The notes beneath the pieces were generated by a model. That model was not told the DNA's origin and did not search any database. It was given only the letters and a program-made list of their open reading frames with translations. A stretch of 64,000 bases of DNA from JALYUA01 sp039933215 (GTDB lineage Bacteria; Acidobacteriota; Thermoanaerobaculia; UBA5066; Gp7-AA6): positions 1 through 64,000 of the forward strand of contig JBDTOO010000006.1 in assembly GCA_039933215.1 (NCBI GenBank). Reading direction: 5' to 3'. Made by a program: the position numbers and the translations under genes. Shown here one piece after another: positions 27,142 through 34,597 of this stretch. How positions within the stretch are numbered: position 1 is the first letter of the stretch; each line of letters begins with the position of its first letter.

Positions 27142-29547
27142 CTGTCGGAACAGCCGGGAAGCGAAGTCGGCTCGGCTCTCTCGGAGCTTCCCGTCTGCGA
27201 AGGCGCATCCCAGGTCTCCGCCTGGCTGGCGCGATGGGCCGTACGCCAGACCGACGCGGACGGCGCGCTCGTCTTTACCCCGGATCCGGTGCAGCCCGTT
27301 CTGGTCTGCACGGGTACCGCGGGAGACGGGGTCCGCGGCTTCTCGCGCCGAACCGTCGCGCGGGACGACCCTTTCGCGCGGGATCTCTTCCGGGACAAGA
27401 GGCCCGTTCTCCTGGACCGAACGGAGTTCGCGGCGCGCGCGCGGGCCTGGATCGCCGACGCGCCTCCGGACGCCGCGGCCTGCCTCGCCGTGGCCCTCGC
27501 GGGCGAGGGAGCGCCGGCGCCGGCGGGCCTCCTCTTCCTCTTCTTCGCCGCGAAGCCGAAGACCGACGCGGTCGCGGACCGGCTCCAGTCGCTCGTGAAG
27601 CAGGCCGCCGCGGCTCTCGAGCGAGCGCTGCGAGCCGAGCGGCGCAGCGCCGGGATGCGGCAGGCGATCGAGCGCCTCACGGCGCTCTACGACCTGTCGA
27701 AGGCGTTCGGCTCCACGATCGAGTGGGCCGACCTGACGGGCATCGTCGTGCGCAAGGCGGTGGATTTCGCGGGCGCGGAAACGGGATCGCTCTGGCTGCT
27801 CGACCGGGCGGGCGAATCCGTGGAGCTCGCCGCGAGTGCGATCAACGAGAGCTACGAGATCGCCGATCCGCCGGAATCGGTCGGCGCATCCGTCATCGGC
27901 GACCTGCTCGCCGACCGTGCGGTCCTTCGGAGGAATCGAATTCCTTCCGACGACCCCGTCGCGGCCGCGGACCCGGCGTACCCGGTTCGCTCCCTGCTCG
28001 CCGTCCCGCTCGAAGAGGACGAAGCGTTGATCGGCGCCCTGGTGCTCGCCAACAAGCGGGGCCGGGTGCCGGAGTTCACCGGGGAGGACCAGGAGCTCCT
28101 GGAGGATCTCGCCCGCCAGGCCGTCCGCGCCCTCCGCAATGCGCGGCAGTACGAGGCCGAGAAGAAGGTCGCGGAGCTCGACGCGCTGCTCGCGGTGAGC
28201 CGCGAGATCACCGCGACCCTCGACCTCGACAAGGTCATGCAGACGATCGTCAACGCGACGGCCGCCCTCGTTCAGTACGACCTCTGCGCCATCTCCATCC
28301 TGGACCGCGGCCGCCTCCGCGTCGGCGCGGTCTCCGGCATGGCCGAGCTCGACCGGAAGAATCCCGAGGTGAAGAGGACGGAGGACCTGCTCCAGTGGGT
28401 GTTCTTCTCGGGAGCCGATGTCAACGTCACGCAGGGCGAGGACGGCAGCGTCTCCGCCGACCGTCCGGAGACGGAGGAAAAGTTCCGCGCTTATTTTCAG
28501 GAGAGCGGATCGAAGGCGTTCTTCGGCGTCATCCTGAAAGATGACGAGGGCAAGCTGGGGGTCCTGGGATTCGAGTCCCACGAGCCGATCGTCTACGACG
28601 CGGAGACCCGGGACCTCCTGCAGATCCTCGTCAACCAGGCGACCGTGGCCGTCCGCAACGCCCAGCTCTATCAGCAGGTGCCGCTCGCGGGATTCCTGAA
28701 GCCGATGATGGAGAAGCGCCGCAGGCTGGTCGAGATGCCGAAGCGCCGCCGAATCGCCTGGGCCATCGGGCTCGGCGTCGTCCTTCTACTCGCGCTCGTC
28801 CCCTGGCGCCTCCGCATCTCGGGCCCCGCCCGGGTCGTCCCCGGACGACGTTCCGCGGTCACGGCCGGCGTCGACGGCGTCGTGCGGACCGTGCGGCATC
28901 GCGAGGGAGACGTCGTGGCCGCGGGGGAGGTCCTGGGAACCCTGAACGACGAGGCGCATCAGGCCGCCCTGGCCGAGGCCCGCGCGGCGCGCCAGATCGC
29001 CGCCGGCGAGCTCGCCCGGGCGCGGGCGGCCGGAAATGCGGCGACGAGCTTTCAGGCGGAATCCCGGATTCGGGAGCTCGACGCCCGGGTGGCGATGGAA
29101 GAGGAGCAGCTCGCCGACACCGAGCTCAAGGCGCCGACGGCGGGAGTCATCATCACGCCCCGCCTCGAGGAGAGAGTCGGTCAGAACCTGGAACGCGGCG
29201 CCGAGTTCTGCGTGGTCGCCGACGTCGCGACCCTGACCGCCGAGATCGCCGTCGCCGAGGAAGACTCCTCCCTGATCCTTCCGGGACAGGCGGTGGCCAT
29301 CAAGCTGAACCCCTATCCGACCCGAACCTTCCCGGGCGTGGTGTCGCGCATCGGCGCCCGCGTCCGCCAGGAGGAGAAGGAGCGATTCGTGATCGTCGAG
29401 GCCCGCCTGGACAACCGGCAGGCCTCGATCAAGACGGGAACCGTGGGGTCGGGAAAGATCCGGGCGGGCTCGCGGAGCATCGCCACGCTCGTCCTGAGGA
29501 AACCCGCCCGCTGGTTCTACGCGAAGATCTGGCCGCTCCTGCCGTGA
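27142..29547 (+). CDS. GAF-domain sensor fused to a HlyD-like membrane adaptor
   Basis: An unusual fusion of about 801 residues: a degenerate N-terminal GAF-like domain (about 1-165), two clearer GAF domains (about 180-345 and 348-525), one membrane segment (about 540-556), then a biotinyl-lipoyl/HlyD periplasmic adaptor with a short hairpin. GAF domains would lie in the cytoplasm and the adaptor in the periplasm. No ATG, GTG or TTG precedes GTG 27289, yet the 49 codons upstream read as part of the first domain, so CTG 27142 behind AGGGG is proposed as start; 27289 is the conventional alternative. The stop overlaps the next start (ATGA-like GTGAG), giving a coupled pair with the M50 fusion. 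Confidence 0.75.
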   Translation: MSEQPGSEVGSALSELPVCEGASQVSAWLARWAVRQTDADGALVFTPDPVQPVLVCTGTAGDGVRGFSRRTVARDDPFARDLFRDKRPVLLDRTEFAARARAWIADAPPDAAACLAVALAGEGAPAPAGLLFLFFAAKPKTDAVADRLQSLVKQAAAALERALRAERRSAGMRQAIERLTALYDLSKAFGSTIEWADLTGIVVRKAVDFAGAETGSLWLLDRAGESVELAASAINESYEIADPPESVGASVIGDLLADRAVLRRNRIPSDDPVAAADPAYPVRSLLAVPLEEDEALIGALVLANKRGRVPEFTGEDQELLEDLARQAVRALRNARQYEAEKKVAELDALLAVSREITATLDLDKVMQTIVNATAALVQYDLCAISILDRGRLRVGAVSGMAELDRKNPEVKRTEDLLQWVFFSGADVNVTQGEDGSVSADRPETEEKFRAYFQESGSKAFFGVILKDDEGKLGVLGFESHEPIVYDAETRDLLQILVNQATVAVRNAQLYQQVPLAGFLKPMMEKRRRLVEMPKRRRIAWAIGLGVVLLLALVPWRLRISGPARVVPGRRSAVTAGVDGVVRTVRHREGDVVAAGEVLGTLNDEAHQAALAEARAARQIAAGELARARAAGNAATSFQAESRIRELDARVAMEEEQLADTELKAPTAGVIITPRLEERVGQNLERGAEFCVVADVATLTAEIAVAEEDSSLILPGQAVAIKLNPYPTRTFPGVVSRIGARVRQEEKERFVIVEARLDNRQASIKTGTVGSGKIRAGSRSIATLVLRKPARWFYAKIWPLLP

Positions 29548-31739
29548 GCGCCAGGGAGACCGGGCGCCTCGCCTCGGCGTCCCGTCACAGCGAAGAAGCC
29601 CGGACCGCTCTCGCCCGCCGCTACGGCGGTCCCGGAGAGCATCCCGCGCTGCGGCGCGACCTGGTCATAAGGCGCGTCGTGCAGATGGGTGAGGCGAAAA
29701 TCGTCGTCAAGTCCCCCGATCCCCTCGAGTACTACAGCTTCGAAGAGGGCGCCTGGGGACTCCTCGAGCTCTTCGACGGGACCCGGACCCGCAGCGAGAT
29801 TCAGGCGGAGTACGTCCGGCGTCACCCTGAGGATCCGATCGAGCTCTCGGTCGTCTTCGACTACGAGGGCCAGCTCACGGAGATGCACCTTCTCGAGCGG
29901 ACCGCCGGAGAAAAGAGCCTCGCGCTCTTCTCTCTGACCCGGGAAGCGCGCCAGAAGGCCGCGGACGAGAAGGCGGAAGGATTCAACCCCTTCTTCATCC
30001 TGTTCCACGTCTTCGACCCCGATCCCCTGCTCAACCGCACCGTGCGATTCGTCCGCTGGTTCTGGTCGCCCCCGGTCGTCATCGCCTCCCTTTTCTTCTT
30101 CGCCTGGACGGTCGGCGTCTTCGTGCAGCACTGGCAGCCGCTCTGGGCGGGGACGATCGAGCTGTACGCCTTCCTGAAGAAGCCCTTTCTCGACGCGGTG
30201 CAATTTTTCCTGATCCTCTCGGTCATCGGCTTCGTCCACGAGATGTCGCACGCGTACGTAACCAAGATGTACGGCGGCGAGGTCCACGACATCGGAATCG
30301 CGCTTCTGTATTTCACCCCGGCCTTCTACTGCAACACGACCGACTCTCTGCTCTTCCAGAACAAATGGCACAGCATGTGGGTCACGACCGCGGGGATCTA
30401 CGTCGAGGCCTGGATCGGGACGATCGCCACGTTTCTCTGGGTCGTCGCCTATCCCGACACGCTCCTCTCGGAGCTCGCCTTCAAGACCATGCTCTTCACG
30501 GGCGCGTCGACCGTCTTCTTCAACATCAACCCCCTGATCAAGATCGACGGCTACTACGCCCTGACGGCGCTGCTCGAGATCTCGGAGCTGCGGGAAGAAT
30601 CGTTCGCCTACATCGGCGCGCGCGTCCAGCACGACATCTTCCGGCTGCCCGTGGAGGTCCCGCAGGCGTCGTCCCGGAAGCGGCGGATCTACTGGATCTA
30701 CGGGCTCGCCGCGCTCGCCTGGGTGGGCGTGATCATGACGTTCATCGGCGGGCTCTTCTACAACTTCTACGCGCGGTATTTCGGCGAGTTCGCTCTCGTC
30801 CTCTGCGCCCTGACCCTCGCCCGGGTCTTCAAGAAGCGGCTCAAGCTCGTGACACGCACGGGACGGCTCTTCTACCTCGACAAGAAGGAGCTTCTGATGT
30901 CGCCCAGGAAACGCCGTCCCGTCCTCGTCGCGGCCGCCGTCGCGCTCGTCGTCCTCCTCGTCCCCTGGTCGCGCCGGCGCATCTCCGTCGAGTCCGTTCT
31001 CCGGCCGGAGACCTCCGTGCGTCTCGAGGCGCCGGAGGACGCCACCGTCGCGGAGGTCCACGCCCGCGAAGGCGAGGTCGTGCGCGCGGGCGCTCCCCTG
31101 TTCCGGCTCGAGAGCAAAGTCGTGGCGAACGACGAGGCGCGCGACGCTTCCGCCATGGAACGCATGCACCGTTCCGTGAACGTCGCGCGCGAGCGGGGCC
31201 GCGCCTCCGAGGCGTTCGAAGCCGGCCAGCGGGAGGCCTCCGCGGCCGTCGCCCTCGAGAGCGAGAGATCGCGCGAAGGCAAGCTCGAGGTCCGGTCGCC
31301 GATCGCCGGCCGGATGCTCACGTCCCGAACGGAGGATCTGCTCGGCCGCTACGTCACGAAGGGAACGCTGATCGCGGAAGTCGGTTCGGTCGGCCGTCTG
31401 CTCGCCGATCTGCCCGTGACGGAGCGGCTCGTCCAGGACATCGGCCCGGGCTCCCCTGTCCGAGCCTACATTCCGCAGCAGCCGCTCCGGGCGATCCAGG
31501 GCAGGGTCCTGCGGCTTTCGGCGGCGACGCTCGACGGCACCCGCACGGCGGGCCGGTCCGATCCCGCGGCTCCCCCGAGCTCGCCGGACAAGGTCGTGGC
31601 GGTCGCCGTCTTCGAAAACGCCGACGGGATCCTGAAGCCCGGAGCCCTCGTCCGCGCCAAGATCTACGGGGAGCGGACGTCCTACGGCGCCAGGAGCTGG
31701 CGCGTGCTTCGAGACTGGTTCCGACGCATCGCCTGGTAG
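29544..31739 (+). CDS. PqqD-like / M50 site-2 protease / HlyD fusion (peptide zinc metalloprotease type)
   Basis: A 731-residue protein with three parts. Residues about 35-120 form a PqqD-like winged-helix domain, which in peptide maturation systems binds precursor leaders. Residues about 150-430 are a membrane-embedded M50 peptidase with HEMSH (232-236) and the second metal motif NPLIKIDG (Asp335). Residues about 480-731 form a HlyD-like adaptor after a last membrane helix. The YydH group of peptide zinc metalloproteases has this protease core. It is coupled to the GAF-HlyD gene and ends opposite the repeat-peptide gene. Likely role: recognising, cleaving and helping export a small peptide; direct evidence is lacking. 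Confidence 0.8.
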   Translation: MSARETGRLASASRHSEEARTALARRYGGPGEHPALRRDLVIRRVVQMGEAKIVVKSPDPLEYYSFEEGAWGLLELFDGTRTRSEIQAEYVRRHPEDPIELSVVFDYEGQLTEMHLLERTAGEKSLALFSLTREARQKAADEKAEGFNPFFILFHVFDPDPLLNRTVRFVRWFWSPPVVIASLFFFAWTVGVFVQHWQPLWAGTIELYAFLKKPFLDAVQFFLILSVIGFVHEMSHAYVTKMYGGEVHDIGIALLYFTPAFYCNTTDSLLFQNKWHSMWVTTAGIYVEAWIGTIATFLWVVAYPDTLLSELAFKTMLFTGASTVFFNINPLIKIDGYYALTALLEISELREESFAYIGARVQHDIFRLPVEVPQASSRKRRIYWIYGLAALAWVGVIMTFIGGLFYNFYARYFGEFALVLCALTLARVFKKRLKLVTRTGRLFYLDKKELLMSPRKRRPVLVAAAVALVVLLVPWSRRRISVESVLRPETSVRLEAPEDATVAEVHAREGEVVRAGAPLFRLESKVVANDEARDASAMERMHRSVNVARERGRASEAFEAGQREASAAVALESERSREGKLEVRSPIAGRMLTSRTEDLLGRYVTKGTLIAEVGSVGRLLADLPVTERLVQDIGPGSPVRAYIPQQPLRAIQGRVLRLSAATLDGTRTAGRSDPAAPPSSPDKVVAVAVFENADGILKPGALVRAKIYGERTSYGARSWRVLRDWFRRIAW

Positions 31740-31750
31740 GGGACCGGTAG

Positions 31751-31782
31751 AAAAAGAAACGCCCCGCGGCGCGGGGCGTTTC
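31751..31782 (-). terminator. Strong intrinsic terminator of the repeat-peptide gene
   Basis: A perfect 12-bp stem (GAAACGCCCCGC with its complement) encloses a 3-nt loop. On the minus strand a five-T run follows. It sits 19 nt past the repeat-peptide stop and in the tail-to-tail gap with the M50 gene, so it should end the peptide transcript cleanly. Confidence 0.85.
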
Positions 31783-31800
31783 GAGGGGATTCCGAGTCGG

Positions 31801-32169
31801 TTACATCGAGCTCCTGGCGGAGTTCCGCGCCGAGTTCTTCGCGGAGTGCTTCGCGGAGAGTTTCGCGGAGTTCTTGGCGGAGAGTTTCGCGGAGTTCTTG
31901 GCGGAGAGCTTCGCGGACTGCTTCGCGGAAAGCTTGGCCGAGTTGCGAGCGCTGAACTTCGCGGCGTTCTTCGCGGAGAGCTTCGCCGAGTTCTTGGCGC
32001 TGAAACGGGCGGCCGCCTTCGCGGTCAGGCGCGACGCCGGCTTCGCCGTGTTGAAGCCCGGGGTCGTTCCGAGACTCGAGACCCGGATCTCCTTCATGTC
32101 CTGGCCGGTGCCTTCCTTGATTCTCGCCTTCTGCTCGTCGGTCAGCTTGACTCTCACATCGTTCGCCAT
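31801..32169 (-). CDS. Lys/Ala/Ser-rich octapeptide-repeat protein, candidate exported or processed peptide
   Basis: Not a family I recognise. The 122-residue product has an N-terminal region (1-46) that includes KLTDEQKARIKEGTGQDMKE, then nine tandem octapeptides of consensus KLSAKNSA (47-118) and a short tail. It has no cysteine, no signal peptide and no membrane segment, and is strongly basic. ATG 32169 is chosen for its AGGAGG site 7 nt upstream; a longer frame to 32256 lacks one and would cross the proposed promoter. The leader-plus-repeat form, next to a PqqD-M50-HlyD protein, suggests a precursor peptide. A histone H1-like DNA-binding protein is the main alternative. Confidence 0.8.
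   Translation of the reverse strand: MANDVRVKLTDEQKARIKEGTGQDMKEIRVSSLGTTPGFNTAKPASRLTAKAAARFSAKNSAKLSAKNAAKFSARNSAKLSAKQSAKLSAKNSAKLSAKNSAKLSAKHSAKNSARNSARSSM
31816..32031 (-). repeat. Nine 24-bp tandem repeats inside the repeat-peptide gene
   Basis: The DNA repeats in steps of 24 bp, encoding nine octapeptides of pattern (K/R)(L/F)SA(K/R)(N/Q/H)SA. The central units are nearly identical; the outer ones have diverged (RLTAKAAA at the start, KNSARNSA at the end). Such arrays can change copy number by slippage or recombination. Confidence 0.9.
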
Positions 32170-32197
32170 TTTGTTGCCTCCTGTGCTCCCCTGTATC

Positions 32198-32212
32198 GCA
32201 AGGACGGGACCA
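32198..32212 (-). promoter_or_regulatory. Sigma-54-type (-24/-12) promoter of the repeat-peptide gene
   Basis: The minus strand reads TGGTCCCGTCCTTGC: a -24 GG (32211-32210), exactly 10 bp, then a -12 GC (32199-32198), with TGG and TTGC both intact. The predicted start at about 32186 gives a 17-nt leader that contains the AGGAGG ribosome site. A regulator with the sigma-54 contact motif GAFTGA is encoded just upstream at 32508-33851. Confidence 0.65.
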
Positions 32213-32276
32213 GGGAACGTCATAGACCAAGTACTTCGGAATCTGATGTTTAGCATTTCAGCATCCGAATCGAAGC

Positions 32277-32307
32277 GATGAATTTTTCCACCCGCGGATG
32301 AATTTTT
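32277..32307. promoter_or_regulatory. Two direct-repeat upstream activating sites
   Basis: The 11-mer GATGAATTTTT occurs twice (32277-32287 and 32297-32307), 20 bp apart start to start, about two helical turns. The sites lie roughly 91-121 bp upstream of the predicted sigma-54 start, the usual place for enhancer binding by NtrC-type activators. They are AT-rich in a GC-rich region. The response regulator at 32508-33851 is the obvious candidate to bind them. Confidence 0.55.
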
Positions 32308-32416
32308 AATCTACGGCGCGTGCCCGAAGCCCTCCCGAGCGGTCGAGGCTGAGCCGAGCCGCGGCTGATGCGTGACAGCCGCTCGACAAACGGCACAACC
32401 TCAGAAGCGCCCCGGT

Positions 32417-32468
32417 CGCATCGCGAATAGTCTCCGCGCGATTCCGCGCGGAGGAGGTTCGCGATGCG
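32417..32468. repeat. Nested inverted repeat downstream of the response regulator gene
   Basis: Outer arms CGCATCGCGAA and TTCGCGATGCG (11 bp) enclose a symmetric 5/5-nt internal loop and inner arms TCCGCGCG/CGCGCGGA (8 bp) around ATTC. The 52-bp unit begins 40 nt after the response-regulator stop. There is no T-run, so it may be an RNA end-stabilising structure, a factor-dependent terminator or a palindromic DNA site. Confidence 0.7.
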
Positions 32469-32507
32469 GTCGGCCGACGGACGCGCAGCGACCCAAAGGC
32501 CGACGGT

Positions 32508-33851
32508 CTAGAGGCCGTACTTGCGGCAGAGGTACTTGATCTGGTTCCCGTCGAGCTTCAGGCGGCGGGCGGCCTCGGCCTTCACGCCCGCCGACTGCGC
32601 GATCGCGTCTGAGAGGAGCTTGCGCTCGAACTCCTCGACCGCCTTCGCAAAGGAGTCCGGAACGGATGCGCCCGGGGCCCCTCGAAGCTGACGGAGGGCG
32701 CGCGGCAGGTCTTCCTCGCCGATCTCCTCGCCGTCCGCGAAGAGAACGAGCATTTCGACGACGTGCTCGAGCTCGCGGACGTTTCCCCGCCAGGGGTGGG
32801 ACTTCAACCGGTCGAGGACGGGACCGGAGAGTCTCTTCTCGGGAAGGCGATGGCGTGAGGCGAACTTCGCGAGGAAGTGTCCGGCGAGAAGCGGGATGTC
32901 GTCCGCGCGGTCGCGCAGCGGCGGGACGCGGATCGGCACGGCATGGATGCGGTAGAAGAGATCCTCCCGGAACGCTCCCGCGGAAACGCGCGCCTCGAGA
33001 TCCTCGTTCGTCGCCGAGATGAGACGGAAGTCGACCGTGAGGGTCCGGTTGCCCCCGACGCGCTCCACCTCCCGCGATTCGAGGACCCGGAGCAATTTCG
33101 CCTGGATCGCCGGGGACAGCGTTCCGATCTCATCCAGAAAGAGCGTTCCGCCGTGCGCCTGCTCGAAGCGCCCCGCGCGGGACGCAACGGCTCCGGTGAA
33201 GGCTCCGCGTTCGTGTCCGAAGAGCTCCGATTCGGCCAGCCCCTCGGGAAGCGCCGACGCGTTCACTGCCACGAACGGCTTGCCGCGGCGGAGGCTGCGC
33301 TCGTGGATGGAGTGCGCGACGAGCTCCTTGCCCGTGCCGCTCTCCCCCTGGATCAGGATGGTCACATCCGACGGAGCGACCTTCTCGATGTCCCGGAAGA
33401 CCTTCCGCATTCCAGCGCTCTCCCCGATGAGCCGGTCGAAGGAGACTTCTTCCCGGGCGCGCTCGCGCAGCGCACGGTTCTCGGCGAGAAGACTCCGCCG
33501 CTCGAGCGCCCGCTTCAGGATCAGCTGAAGCTCCGCGGCATCCACGGGTTTCCGAAAGAAGTCGAACGCCCCGAGCTCGATCGAGCGGAGCGCCGACTCC
33601 CGGTCCTTCTCGCCGGACATCATGACGACGGTCGCGTCCGGGTTGCGGCGCTTCGCCTCGGCGAGGAGGCCGAAGCCCTCCTCCACCTCGCCGCTCGGCG
33701 GCAGGCGGAGATCGAAGAGGTAGAGGTCGGGATCGGAGTCGAGAAGCGCGCGGCCCGCGTCCGCGTCCGTGACCCCGGTGACGTCGAACGTCCCCTTGAG
33801 AGCCCAGACGAGCTGGTCGAGGAGGACGGCGTCGTCCTCGACGATCAACAC
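32508..33851 (-). CDS. NtrC-family sigma-54-dependent response regulator (PrsR-like)
   Basis: A 447-residue activator with three domains: receiver (1-120, phosphorylation site Asp47), AAA+ ATPase with Walker A GESGTGKE (169-176) and intact GAFTGA loop (216-221), and a Fis-type helix-turn-helix (about 405-447). The receiver's MSGEKDRESALRSIELGAFD stretch resembles PrsR regulators of PEP-CTERM systems. GTG 33851 is the start. It follows the kinase gene by 23 nt. The neighbouring -24/-12 promoter and paired repeats make the repeat-peptide gene its likely target (inference). Confidence 0.9.
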   Translation of the reverse strand: MLIVEDDAVLLDQLVWALKGTFDVTGVTDADAGRALLDSDPDLYLFDLRLPPSGEVEEGFGLLAEAKRRNPDATVVMMSGEKDRESALRSIELGAFDFFRKPVDAAELQLILKRALERRSLLAENRALRERAREEVSFDRLIGESAGMRKVFRDIEKVAPSDVTILIQGESGTGKELVAHSIHERSLRRGKPFVAVNASALPEGLAESELFGHERGAFTGAVASRAGRFEQAHGGTLFLDEIGTLSPAIQAKLLRVLESREVERVGGNRTLTVDFRLISATNEDLEARVSAGAFREDLFYRIHAVPIRVPPLRDRADDIPLLAGHFLAKFASRHRLPEKRLSGPVLDRLKSHPWRGNVRELEHVVEMLVLFADGEEIGEEDLPRALRQLRGAPGASVPDSFAKAVEEFERKLLSDAIAQSAGVKAEAARRLKLDGNQIKYLCRKYGL

Positions 33852-33874
33852 ACGGCCGAGAACCGTCTTCCCGC

Positions 33875-34597
33875 TCAGGAAGCCGCCCGTGTGGAGGCGA
33901 ACGAGAGCCGCACGACGGTCCCGGAGCCCCGCTCGCTCTTCACGCGGATCGTGCCCCCGTGGTGCCTCACGATCTGACTCGCCGTGAACACGCCGAGTCC
34001 GACGCCGTCCGCCTTCGTCGTCTGAAATGGCCGGAAAAGGCGCTCCCTCACGAACTCGGCGGACATCCCCCCTCCGTTGTCGATGACCTCCACCACCGCG
34101 CGGGATCGGGCGCCCGAGCCCGACGCGAAGCTCCGGACGAGGACCCTGCCCGACGGGCCCGCCGCCTCGAGCGCGTTCTCGATCAGGCTTTCGAGGGCGT
34201 CGCGGAGAAAGTAGGGATCGCCCCAGACGGCGGGGATCGCGCCGAGGGAGAGTGAGAGGACCGCCAGGCGGGAGGACTCCTCCGGCGTAAAACGCGCGCC
34301 GCGCCGGGTCGCCCCTCCGGCGATCGCGCGGATGATCCCGTTCAGGTCGAGCTCGACCTTGATCAGCACCGCGGTGTCTTCGCCTCCGAACCGCTCGACG
34401 ATCCCGCCCAGGCGATCGATCGTCGAGGTCAAGAGCTCGCGGAGAGAGCGCTGGAAGTGCGGGTCGGCGTAGTGCTCCTCCAGGTTGGAGCGGAGCATCT
34501 GCAGCCGGAAGCCGACGTTCTTGATGTCGTGGAGCAGGACCCGGTCGAGGGCGGACTTCAGGCGCGGAGACGCCCTTCGCCGGCGGCCCGGGGTCAC
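33875..34597 (-). CDS. Sensor-less histidine kinase (PrsK-like core)
   Basis: A 240-residue kinase consisting of little more than the catalytic core. The phosphoacceptor region LLHDIKN has His23, and the HATPase domain shows N (ENALEAAG), G1 (DNGGGM) and G2 (GVGLGVF) boxes. There is no membrane segment or input domain; PrsK-type kinases with HDLKN boxes usually have both. The signal may come from a partner such as the adaptor encoded upstream. GTG 34597 overlaps that gene's stop (GTGA), and the cognate regulator follows. Confidence 0.85.
   Translation of the reverse strand: MTPGRRRRASPRLKSALDRVLLHDIKNVGFRLQMLRSNLEEHYADPHFQRSLRELLTSTIDRLGGIVERFGGEDTAVLIKVELDLNGIIRAIAGGATRRGARFTPEESSRLAVLSLSLGAIPAVWGDPYFLRDALESLIENALEAAGPSGRVLVRSFASGSGARSRAVVEVIDNGGGMSAEFVRERLFRPFQTTKADGVGLGVFTASQIVRHHGGTIRVKSERGSGTVVRLSFASTRAAS

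Larger units (their letters stand above)
32170..32507. other. Regulatory gap between response-regulator gene and repeat-peptide gene
   Basis: This 338-bp gap holds no gene. From the peptide side it contains the ribosome site (32177-32182), the -24/-12 promoter, the paired GATGAATTTTT sites and a large nested inverted repeat (32417-32468). The part at 32310-32416 shows nothing I can name. Confidence 0.7.

Noticed and set aside
31816..32031. 24-bp tandem repeats could suggest a CRISPR-like array
   Set aside because: There are no unique spacers, the period equals eight codons, and the frame is open with a good ribosome site; it is a coding repeat.
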